A stretch of 64,000 nucleotides of DNA from Moringa oleifera (Eukaryota; Streptophyta; Magnoliopsida; Brassicales; Moringaceae), in contig JAJFZO010000094.1 of the NCBI GenBank assembly GCA_021397835.1, forward strand, positions 3,822,501-3,886,500, in the 5' to 3' direction. Positions 33,228-44,775 of the stretch are shown here, piece after piece. The position numbers and the translations under genes were made by a program. The first letter of the stretch is position 1. Every line of letters begins with the position of its first letter. A model generated the notes under the pieces. That model was not told where the DNA came from, did not search any database, and worked only from the letters and a program-made list of their open reading frames with translations.

Positions 33228-36200
33228 CTACTCCACCATTAACAAGTTATTCTCCATAGATCCCTCACCAATAGTAGGAAATTCAGGTGATAGTTGCCAC
33301 TCTCCATCAACTAAGAACTTGATTTCGTACCTTCACAATGTAAAATATGTTAGAAAGACCAAATGGAGAGGCATGTTCAGTCCAAGTGTGAATTTTGTGG
33401 AGAATTTAGTGAAAGGAACAGTCTAATCTGGCTTTAAGTGCTAAGAACAATACCTTCCAGGTCTAAGCATCAATGTTGTGGAGAACTTGGTAAAAGAACC
33501 AGTGTACTCTGGTGATAAGTGCTCCCCTTGGCTCCAGCCATCAAATGTGCCCATTACTTGTACAGACTGAATCCAGATGAAAGAAAAAGTATGACACTAT
33601 GTCTAACCTGTCCTATTCTCATTCTAAAAAGGCCATAAGAAAATTTCAGATATAGGCATCTGAAGGCTTCTGCATGTCTTACAGAATAATAATCATTTCC
33701 TTTTGCATGCATTAGCATACTGAAGGACATCATATCTCCAGTATAATTAGTTCCATGAAAGAATAAATATAATAAAATCATCTTGAGAGCATATAGCAAC
33801 CAAGACTCATTCATGATTATCAGAATAGCATCCTGCACATAAGCACCTGTTACAATTTCCCATCATACAGCCACGGAAGCCGAGCACACAAATTCCAAAT
33901 ATTGTAGTATCATGCTTATGTAGTGTATATATCAACACTGAAGCTCAACAAAACCAAATCTTCTAACTCAATAAGACTGAATACTTCAGTAGCAAATTTT
34001 AGAATTCAGTGGCTGGCATGAATGCAGTACATTCATGCTGCTTGGTTTCAGCAATCAACCTAAGTTCAATCTGACACAGGTGACTCTTATGCCTTCAGCC
34101 CCAGTTTAGAGACAGCTTAACTTGTACTTAAGCTCTGAGCTTCCCCTGGCAGAGTAGCTTGGGGATGGAACAAAAAATGCCTTCCAAGATATTTCAAGTC
34201 AATCAGACAAATCAAGTATTCTAAAGATTTAGATTTCCAGATGCTTTTTCAAAGATTTAGATTTCTTATTCAATAACTTCAATCTTCAAACATACCAATA
34301 AATAAAAGAAAAATGGAAAAAATAAGATTAAAAAAATACTAGTTTTTAGTTTAGTACTTCTAAGAAGAGTTTGACACCAATATATTCAGACTTTAATGTT
34401 TGGGGGAGACACAAACACCTGCATAAAGTACTCCTCAATATCAACTTGTGATCAAAACTGACTAGGTCTATTAGAACTTTATCATTCACAAATAACAGGC
34501 AAAAACAGTATAACCTTAATACATCTACTAAGCTCATATAAAACCAAAGCGAAAAGCTGCAAACTGCACAATATCCTAATGTATTAATTACAATTGAGAG
34601 TTCAAGAGCATTAAATTCACAAATTATATCGTAAGTATATACTCTGTGATAATCTTAAGTAAACTAATGTATATAATAGACATACCCTCATTTTCCTACA
34701 CACAGCAAAGAACTTCTCTAGGAAATCTGTCATATCATTTCCCAAAAGCTTCATGAAGGTGCTCTTTCTTCTCTTTGCATTTCTCTAATCTATCCGTGTA
34801 AAGAAATAGCTACTATACTTCACCAGCCTGGAATGTAATTGATTGTCTAATAATTTTGTCTGACAACTTAACCTATGTTCAATGCTTCAAGAAACCACCC
34901 TATGACATTGAAGATTAGCTAGATCTGTTACAGAAATATGCACAGATCATAAATCCCAAAAGAAGAAGAAGGAATCACTGGAGGAGGGTAATCGAAGTAC
35001 AGGCATGGGAAGAGCATGATAGGCCTTTCTTTTGGTAGCTTTTGACCATCATTGCAGAGGCTTAAAAATGAGTCTTTTATTTTCTTAGAAGTTATTTAGC
35101 TCAGGTTTTCTTGTTTAAGATTGACCTTCGAAATTTGTTGGTCACTGTAATCAAGAGAATGGAGACAACACTTATCAGCTTACAGTTTAACTCAGAATTC
35201 ATTGACAATTTACAATTTCCTTGAGTAATATTTTGCTCATATCAGCAACTCAACCCAGTTCTCGAGCCCCTGAACAGTGGACGAAAACAAACTGAGAGTG
35301 AAGAGCCCAACCTTTGATTTTCCATCATGTCACCCATAACCAACTAATGTCAATACAATCACTAAAAACCAGACTACTTTGAAAAATAAAAGAAAATAAT
35401 AGGTATTGAAAAATTGTTGCATGCATACCTCTGCCATGCCACACCAGAATATGGGAACCTCTTTTGATTGTGCAGCATCTACATCCTTTATCTGTTCCTT
35501 CAACTTTTCTTGTACAGCTTTAAACCAAAAATATGAAGGAAGATAACTATTTTAGTAACTCACGAAAGAACACAAAATACAATTCACTAGAACAAAAGTG
35601 CAGACATGTTCCAGAAATAAGTGAGTCAATTCGAAGAAAGGACATAATCCTTACAAGTAAAAATATAATGAATGTAGATTAAGTCAACTACTTACTATAT
35701 TAAACCCATAATTGAACACACGATAACCCCAAGGTTATAAATTCAAAATCTCAAGTTGATAATGTCTTTTGGAAGTAAATGAAAAGTGATTAACAATGAT
35801 AAAGAGCTTGACTTCTGAAAGTCCAGTTATTTGACTATAACTTCACCCATTCTTTCAAATACAAAAGAGTGTTAGGATTATGTTCATCTAAGCAAAGGAA
35901 ATTACAACATTCAAATTGGAACCCTCGAATAACAAAAGAACCAAGCCAGACCTTCTAAGCGAGATAGAAGGTGAGATTGAATGTATTTCCCATTGATTTT
36001 TCTTGAGCCTTCTGGAATGCCAGACTTAGCTATTTCTTCTGCCAGTTTGACCAAAGCCTGTTCAATTAAAGAAAAAAGTAACATCAAAGGAACAGAGCCA
36101 TAGATAATATTCCACCACACAGTGCATGATAACAATTAATGCTAACTAGAACTTCAATTTATCCTGAAACCAGGGTCTGTTTGAACATGTGATACGCAAT

Positions 36201-39200
36201 CATGCACACCCTTAAATGGCAATTATAAACTTGAAACCTAAGCTTGATACTTAGGTTATATCTAAGACAGTCATTGGGACACTCAGTTCCCACATGCGGA
36301 GTAAGTATCAACATATCCACCCAAAGAACTAATATTTCTGCCCCTAAACCCTTTAAATATAGATTTTCCTTCAACTAGTCAATGGTGAGAATTGAACCCA
36401 GGAGCCCATCTTATCGTTACAGATGCCTCAAGTCACTATTCATGGTGGTAGGACTCCATCGGCATAACCTCCATAAGTCTTTGATTGCTAATATTGTGGA
36501 AGAGCTTTCTGGGTACTTTGTGCCTGTTGTAAGATATTGGTAATGAAAGGGTGGTGGTCTCACTGACACAAGTTCCAGAATTGGAAATATAAGTCAGGAG
36601 CAGGAATTTCAATCATGCAAAATACTTTGAATGATTAGATTAGTAATATCAGATAGTTTTTCCCTTGGGAAATTAATAAATAATACAAATTCCTTTCTTG
36701 ACATGAAATAAAATCAAACAGAAAATAGAGATCATGCAACAAAGAGAAATAAGTTAATAGACCTGAATTTCAAGTTCCAGGACTGCAAGTTCACTTTTAA
36801 AGCTGACTAAAGCATCTTCCTTCACATGGAGCTGCAGAGAACAGATAATAGCGAAGGGTCAATGTAAGGATCCCTCTAACAATACAATCCTTAAAAAGTC
36901 TCCTATGCAAACAGCCTTCATTTCATACTATCCCTGCATATTATAGACAACTGAGATATCTTTTAAAAGAAAAAAAAAAATTTTTGATCAGAGACATGAG
37001 ATATCTTGGAACCCATCATTTATCATTTTACAAGCAGTTGAAAATGCCTATTGCTCATTAACTTCGACGTATGCAGAGTGACACATAACAAAGATATCCC
37101 AATGAGTCTGATAACATAAGTTAGCTCAGTAGATAATGCACACCATCATAGAACTGGATATTGAAGAGGAAAACCTGAAGTCATTGCATAAAATATTCAA
37201 ATATATACATAAATTCATACAAAAACAATACAGACATGCATATATGTAACTCTCCCATCTAATTGATTAGATGAATGCGTTGTCTTAAGTTTAACCTTTC
37301 AATTAATACAACATTTCTCAAGCTGATAAGAGAGTTTTTTCCACAATCAATAATCTCTTCCTGCCAGTAATCAACTATTTTTTTTCAACTCCTATGCCAT
37401 GGGCATGTTTATGCATGCATGCATGTAGGCCCCTATAGTTGATTTGAGTCCATCTTGGCATGATTCTTCATTAATGTTTCATGTTTTTAATCTTTGCCAT
37501 GCAAGTAAAGATTATCCTTTCTAGCAAACTCTCATTTTCACTGGTAGGAGGAAAAACAATAATAATCTGACTTGTAATCTATTTGTTTATACAGCCAATC
37601 ATCCTGCAATGGTCAGAAAGGCAGGATATGATCTGATATAATTAGTTTCAAGAATAACCAAACCAGCAACCATATCAAATGTGACCAGTTAAAAGCAATA
37701 TAAAATCTGAACTATACTGCATACAAAGATTAGTCATATAAATTGCTTCGACTTATGGATATATATACAAACCTGTCGCTTGAGGAACCTATTTTGTTGA
37801 TTAGCTTCACTAAGTTTTTTAATGAGCTTCGATCTTTCTGAATCAGCCAACAATAACTTTAACTGTCAATGAGGTAAAATCGTGTTAGCTGTGAAGATCT
37901 AAAGGAAATATAAACATGTAAATCCTGGAGTCTTTTATTACTACACAAAGCATTTGAATTAAAGCCAACACAATCTACTCAGGATAGAAGTTGTGGTTTT
38001 AGTGGACACTCTACAGCCTCATTGTTAATTCCAGCCTGAAGTACCATAAATCACTGGGTCATTCAGTTAAAAGGTAACCTTGCTTGAAAAATTAAAATGA
38101 ATAAAGGACATTAATAAACAAAAGCAGAGCTTGGTGATATGAACCAGAGGTCAAGAAAGTACATGAGACACCATTAGAACTAACTACAAGAGATGGATAA
38201 AATAAACTAATATCGAAAATGATGACAGGTTTTTTTTTTTTTTAAAAACGTAATCTGGAAAAATGCAGAACGAACAGGAGCATATGCAAGCTGCAAATCA
38301 TTATGCATGAACATGATGTGAATATATTTGGAAATATAGCCAACAAATGAGAATATTAATCTAAGAGAAATAAGACTGCACATGGCACCCATTGATAAAT
38401 GTCATGCATTATGTTTTTGAATCTCATGAAAAAAGAAAAGGATAAATGAACATAACTGAGAAAACTACATTGAAACTTGATTGTTAATAATTCATTAAAA
38501 TCCCATTTCTACTCAGCATCGAGATAAAGAAAAGTCCAGAGCCAATAAAACAAGGTTTCTCAGCTTAAAGATTCGAATAAGCCATGCAGACACCCAAGGT
38601 TTTTGTGAAAAAATCATGTAAATGTAAACGCAGATTACTAACTTTTTCTAAATAGTCAAAGTAAGAAACTAAAAGATGGGTCATTGGACTATCCATAGAA
38701 GATAGAAACCACCTCTCAGGAAATAGGAAATTCCGAAGATAGAACAATAAAAAGAACTCAAATGTGATGTAGTACGCACTAACATAGTGTCCTATTTTGA
38801 TTAGATATCTACTTTATCTTAGTTTCCTATTCTTTCAGGTTTCTCATTTCTAGTCTAAGTTGGTTTCCTATTCTTTCTTAGTCAGTTTTTTATTCTTTCT
38901 ACATTTCTTATTTTTAGTTTACTTTCTTGCATTTTTTAAAGATTTATTCTAATGGTTAGAGGCAATTCAATACAATTTATCAAATTTTCCTCTAAAAGTT
39001 TAACATTCGGGTTTGTTCTTTAATTTTATTCCGCTTCTCTTTCAAGGCAAACCTTTCGCTGCACCAAAATGTGTGACGAAGTAACACATCAGATGTCACT
39101 CCTCCTGAAGGAAAGCTAGGACAGAAACTCCCAGAACAAAAGTGCTAATTGATGCTACTCAACCTAGTAAGATAGTAATCTAGCGAAGATTATCCTTAAG

Positions 39201-40990
39201 CATTACAACCTGCAGTCGGAGAAATCGTCTAAAGAGCAGCTAAGGATGCTTTAACTGCTGCAGCAATTTCCTCGTTCCACTGACAGGGCAATTCATGCCA
39301 GGTCAGGTAAAGGATCACTATCCAGGTAGGCATGGAAAAAGGGCTTAATTTGCCTCCACAAGTTTACATGATATGGAAGGTTCTGTGAGCCAAGAAGAAA
39401 TAAAAGCAAATTCGAAGGCATGCCTCGCAAATCTCTTAAGTATCTAGCAATTGTGAAGGCAACTCCAGTAGCAGCTTCTTGGGAAGTTCCAAAACTTAGC
39501 CAACTTATAAGGTATACTAGCTGCTGTAGCTAGTTCTTGGGAAATAGAATATTGAAAGGCCCAGGTTGTTTGAGATTAGCTTGTTATTGATTTGTCCAGA
39601 GGCTAGTTGAAGCTTGCTTGTTCATCAATACATGCAACATGAACAAATTTTAAGCCCAAAATATGCCTAGTTAGGCCTAAGCATTATAAGCTCAGCTTGC
39701 TTAGGCCTAGGATTTTCTAATTTTTATTTTTTTAAACTATGTCAAGGTAAGCCAGCTTCACCAAATAAATCATTTGAACCTTATGCTTCTCTTCAAATGC
39801 ATTGTTTGATTTTTTTCTGAATAATATTGATAAGGTAAAGTCCACTGCTCGCCCTGCCTGACTCTCTTAGACATTTACTCATCTAATATTAAACGTATAC
39901 TAATTCTAGCTAAATACTTTATTTAGCAGATTCAAAGTTAAGCTACAATCGGAACTCACCAGCATCTTGAGCTCAAGCTTGTTTGACCATAAAAACACAA
40001 GTCATGCTTAAGTCAAAATACTTGGTGCATCTGGCAACCTCAACTTATACATGGTTTAAAACTTCAACTAAAGGAACTCAAGTCTGTGCAGTCAAGTTTT
40101 TTGAGCAAAAATTACTGCTCAGTCTAAGTGGTCTCATTTACAACAGCGCTCAAAACATTATACTTTCATTTGGCATGTTTTTTGATATTGGTGTGGACGA
40201 CTTATTATGCGCAAAGCCACCAATACCAACATGTATCCCAAATCCATTAGTTAATGAAGTCAATGACACAGAATGCAACATAAACTCTTTCAGTAACTGT
40301 TTGCATTTGAAAGAGTCCACAATCTATTTACAATCATTGAACAAAGGAGATGGCGGTAACATACTATTTATGAGTTATAAAACGATAAACTACAACAAGC
40401 AAAACTAACCTCATCACTGCTCAATGGCTGAGCAAAAGGATCCTCTGGTGAGTCTTTGTCTGCAGCCTGCTCATCATGCAAACAATCTTCTGATTGTACT
40501 GATGAAGATTGCTCCAAACTAGCAGGCACAGAATATGTCCTCCAGGGAATATGGCTTATGGAATGATTCCTTGTAGAAGCCAAATAACAACAAGCAAGCT
40601 TTTGGCACCTCACCCTAGTATTCCAAGAAGCTATACTACACGGAAGTTTGCAAATCTTTTTCCCATCTGAGGATCTTAGATGCAATGATAACGATGGCAA
40701 CTGTTTTTCATGAGAACACCTAATGGCAACACACAATAACACAAAATGAGAACTGCAAACACCTATTGAAATCCTAAATGTAATAAATAAGAGCATTTTC
40801 ATTATTAGAGATTAAAACTATACATAAAGGTGTTAATAAAAAGGAGAAATAAATAGCCAACAAAAAAACATAGCTAAAGGTAAACAAAAATACCAAAAGA
40901 TAAGTTCAGAGTAGTAAAGTTACTTTATCCAGGAGCAAAAACCAATAAAATAATTGTCATGAATTCTCACCTAGAAGCACCTATCTCCAT
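33228..40990 (-). CDS. PTST1: Protein Targeting to Starch 1 (PTST1), plastid CBM48 coiled-coil protein, eight exons
   Basis: Minus-strand coding exons: 40990-40971, 40719-40410, 37862-37773, 36831-36763, 36057-35952, 35517-35429, 33566-33454, 33330-33228. All introns are GT-AG and all phases close, giving 900 nt, 299 aa. PTST1 brings granule-bound starch synthase to starch granules so amylose can be made in plastids. Residues 1 to about 75 are basic and Ser/Cys-rich, consistent with a transit peptide. DPFAQPLSSDE ends exon 2. A charged, Leu-rich region (about 108-218) is predicted from its heptad-like pattern to be a coiled coil. The CBM48 carbohydrate-binding module runs from about 219 to 299, with FWCGMAESVQVMGTFDGWS (222-240) and YEIKFLVDGEWQLSPEFP (267-284). 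W239 and W277 are plausible glucan-contacting aromatics. The length is a little above the Arabidopsis protein (about 270-280 aa). Confidence 0.95.
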
Positions 40991-41003
40991 GTGTCAAAGT
41001 TCC

Positions 41004-41930
41004 CCTGCAGAAAAGCGAAAACCAAATGCATATTAGAAGCTTCATTTGTCATAGAAAATGTTAAAAAATTTAGCTAAATATAAAGAACAAAATGACATTC
41101 AGCAAGATGAACCCTTTATCCAATTAAGATGAGATGTCTCTCATTAAGGAGGTGCTTGGCATCAAACTTAAAGAAGATTGCATTTGCATCAAAGAGGAGC
41201 TAACTGGAATGATATTTTCCTTTAAAATCATATTACAAGAAAATGGTCCCTATGATGTGTCCAAATAAACACTATGTCAATAACAAATCATTTTTTATTT
41301 TTCTCTTAGCAGAGGACCACATGTGAAACCCAACTCACACAAGAAATTGTACAAAGAATTATAATATCCCCAAAGAACTTCAGGAGCAGAGACTTGGATT
41401 AGCACATGATTTCCAATTTTTTTTCAGTCAATTAGTCTAAAACCTCTGTTCTCTGTGTGTATAGCAAGAATGAGATTTGATCAAATGCACTTGGTACAGC
41501 ATCAGCACCATTAACTAAAACCGAAGAATCGTATAACGCAGAGTCACCGTAGAACTAAGCAGTTTCCTCAACATAAAACTATAAGACGCTCATAATGCAC
41601 ATTATTACCTCATACTGGAAATTTTTCCCAAATCACATTGAATCAAGCAATAACGCAAGTAGAAGAACAAAACTGCATGTTCATGATACGCATAGCCAAC
41701 ACATAATGCAAGAATTAAGTACACATCACTATGGTTAGTTTTCAGCTTGTGTTTTCAGCACTCACCAGAAGAAAATATTTTCTGGTTCGGTCCGTCAGAA
41801 GTTGCTCGGTGAGAGATGAGGACGAACTCCAAATGTGTGGCAAAGGGTAGTGCTCATTGGTGGGGCCTTGGACACGTGTTAGGACATGATGCCGACACGT
41901 TGACATCGAGATGGAGCAATCTTTCATTCA
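41004..41930 (-). promoter_or_regulatory. PTST1 non-coding leader exon and leader intron (inferred)
   Basis: On the minus strand a good acceptor (cttttctgcag, exon from 41004) precedes the PTST1 ATG by 14 bases. A good donor (TTCTG|gtgagt) ends a possible leader exon at 41766. This suggests an intron of about 760 bases within the 5' UTR and a transcription start near or above 41930. It is inferred from splice-site look alone. Confidence 0.45.
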
Positions 41931-42104
41931 CTCAACGAAGGAGAGAGCACGTGACAAAACATTCCCATTAAAAGAGCCGCACGTGTCAGCGATTTAAATA
42001 GAGCGCGTCCCATCTTGGCTACTCTTTTGGGCCTTGCCTCTGTCTTCTATCCAGGCCGGGCTCTCTTGGGCTAGCTGGATCGGATCATTGAAGCCCACAG
42101 CCCA
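41873..42104. promoter_or_regulatory. PTST1 promoter: G-box trio and TGGGCC/T cluster
   Basis: Palindromic CACGTG occurs at 41873-41878, 41948-41953 and 41980-41985, the last two followed by T or A as in ABRE/G-box elements. Just upstream of the gene, TGGGCC or TGGGCT on either strand occurs at 42028, 42067, 42092 and 42099. Such site-II-like motifs are common upstream of plant nuclear genes for organelle proteins. Confidence 0.5.
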
Positions 42105-44775
42105 TTCATCTACAATGACAAATTTAACCTTTCTGTCATGGTTGCAACACTAATCAGCCGACATCACAACGTGTGAGGCTGTAGCTTTGGCTTTGTATTT
42201 AGAAATGTTTCGTTTAAATCCAAGATATAATAATTTTTTTTTTCTGAGCTCAAACAAACTAGACTTAATGATTGCAAATTTGACTTAATTTGGGGACAAA
42301 AATTAAATTACGGTATGGCCCCAAAATTAGTTGATAATGTCACAAAAGCCCAAAATCTTTATGTAACATGGTGCCTTGGAACTTCAAATGAGTGGATAAG
42401 ATTATTATTTTATATATTTATTTTAATATGTTTTTTAGATTGGAAATAGAGGTTCTTTTCTTAATTAAAGTTTGTTAGGTACCTAAATTTCAGTTGAATC
42501 ATCCAATCATGCTAGTTAGTGATATAATATTAAATTAATTTCAAGATTAAGTCAAATTTGTGAAAAGTGTAAAATGTGCCTTTATGCCTTTTTTGAAACC
42601 TTTAGGATAAACATTCTTTAAATTGGAGAAGAATAGGGCTTCTTCCCTCAGTCAGCGAAGGCAACTATTTGAAAATTAACGAGATAAAATCATATGTTAT
42701 AGTCGGGGGACATGGATTTTGAAACATCGATCCACTAAGCACAAACCACGGAGAATGATTTTATGCACATTACTTTTATAGAAAAGTTCAATTTTGATGG
42801 TGGTACAGTAGAAGACCAGCAGCCAAGTTTAAGTCTTTGAATTTAATGTACTTAGCTGTTGCATAGAATTTGAGACCGAAATTAATATATGGTAAAACAC
42901 AAAATTCAATTTATTCAAATTGAATTTCATGATGGTTATGTATTAAATAAATAATTTCAAATATAAAAGAAAAATACTAAAGTTTATATTATAATCTTAA
43001 AGGTAAATATAAAGGAAAAAAAGGTGGTTGAAACTTTGACAATGAATAAAGAAGTATTAAAATTTAATGAAATTATATTTTGAGGGAATTAGGAAAGCTT
43101 TTATTTATTAATCGGATGAATTTGAGAAGGTACACGAGACATTCAAATAAATGGTTATGGTCTCTACCTCTTTAGTGAAGCTACCGTGATAGTGAATTTA
43201 ATAATTATGTTGTATGTTGAAAATTAATTATCTCTACTTTACTAATAGTAACTTATATAATTTTTCACAATTTAATTTTTGGTACTGAAAGAAAGAGAGA
43301 AAAATTCTAGAAAAATGTTAATCTTTTTTAAATTCTAGAAAATTCTAAGATGTTTGAGCTTAATTATTATTTATGAAAAAATAAAAAGAATTACATGTCC
43401 ATTTGCTCTGAAAATCATTGCCTTTCACATAATTTGAATGGCTCAATTCATGCATTAAATTTAAGGAGTAACATCATTTTAAATATCAATTGGGTGGATC
43501 CCAGACAATGAACGAGGTGATTATTTCCCAAGTAGATGCCAGTGTTGTTATTTGAATATGACCAAGTCAAAAATCACCTTGTAAAAATTTAGTATAATGA
43601 AAATAATTTAAAATGGTAATATGCTGTAAATAATAAATAAAATAAAATAAAATAATAGGGCCTAAGTTTGACCTACTCTTTAATATGCAAATTCAAGTAT
43701 TTTTTTTTTTTTTTTGTTTTGGATGGCAGAGATATGTCAGTAAGCTTATAATTCAATGTAATATGTCAAAAAATACATAAAAGTTGACTTATTGTTCGAA
43801 AAATTAGGTAAATTAATAAATATATGGGTTCAATTTTGCCCCTTTTGAGAAAAAAATAAAAAAGAAAGGTAATATTAATTTTCTGTTCATTTTTCTAAAT
43901 ATGGAAAATAAAAAATTTAATATTATTACTCTTGAACTTATTAGGTTTAAGAACAGTATAAGACGGCTAGGACAAAGTGGAAAAAATGGATTGTGTTTGT
44001 CTATTTAATTTCTAATTTACAATTCATTATAAATCATTTTATTAAAATTAAAATTATTTTTAGTGTCATGTTGAATTGAGAGAAAAAGTTGATTATACTT
44101 AATTAATTATAATAATATTTTTGGAGAAAAACCTTGTATAGTGATTTTGAAAAAAAATATTTTGACAATATTTGTTTTTTATTACTTTTTTCACCTAACA
44201 AATTTATTAGCCTCAAATTTTTCCAACTAAAAAGGTATGTCAAGCGAGTCATGCCTTCAGTGGCAATGAATACAAGGACGCGCCAGCTTGCACGCCCTCA
44301 AATGGCCGAGCAGCCAACGGAACCCGACCCGAAAAGGATTCTTTCCAAGGTCAAATCCTTACATTCCTCACGAAAAGGACACTGTTTAGTCTCCATATTC
44401 ATATTTGCATTGAGCAGGCAACGGCCAAATCAGCGCGAAACAGTCCAACGAAGCGCGTCATTAATTGAGGTGATTCTGTCTTTTCTTCACTTACCCGAAA
44501 AAATCAAGACTTGATTGACAAAAAAGACATGGCGACTTCCGCTAACTGCTGCTACATATGTAGGTGAAAGCGAGTAGGCTTTTACCCAAAAGGTTCAATG
44601 CCCAACAGCCCTTCACCCAATTGAAGGAAAGAAAAGTCTGGAAGTCTAACATCCCGTCATAAATAGAATTTAATCGCACTACTTGCTCTCCTCAATATCA
44701 GAGTCCACTTTCACGCCAGAAATTTGCTTTCTTTGTTTCTTTTGGCACTGCTGATTCTGCAACTTGTTTTCAGCT
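42105..44775. other. Spacer between the divergent PTST1 and CAR genes
   Basis: AT-rich between 42220 and 44230 with no recognised exon. 44240-44775 is less AT-rich and should hold the CAR promoter and leader; ATAAATAG at 44660-44667 is a possible TATA element. The longest frame (44134-44514) starts at a non-ATG codon and resembles no family. Confidence 0.5.

Noticed and set aside
36159..36374. ORF in PTST1 intron 4
   Set aside because: It has no similarity to PTST1 or any other family and lies between two well-defined coding exons.
44134..44514. 126-codon ORF upstream of the CAR gene
   Set aside because: It starts at a non-ATG codon, begins in AT-rich spacer, and has no recognisable domain. 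It overlaps the likely CAR promoter.
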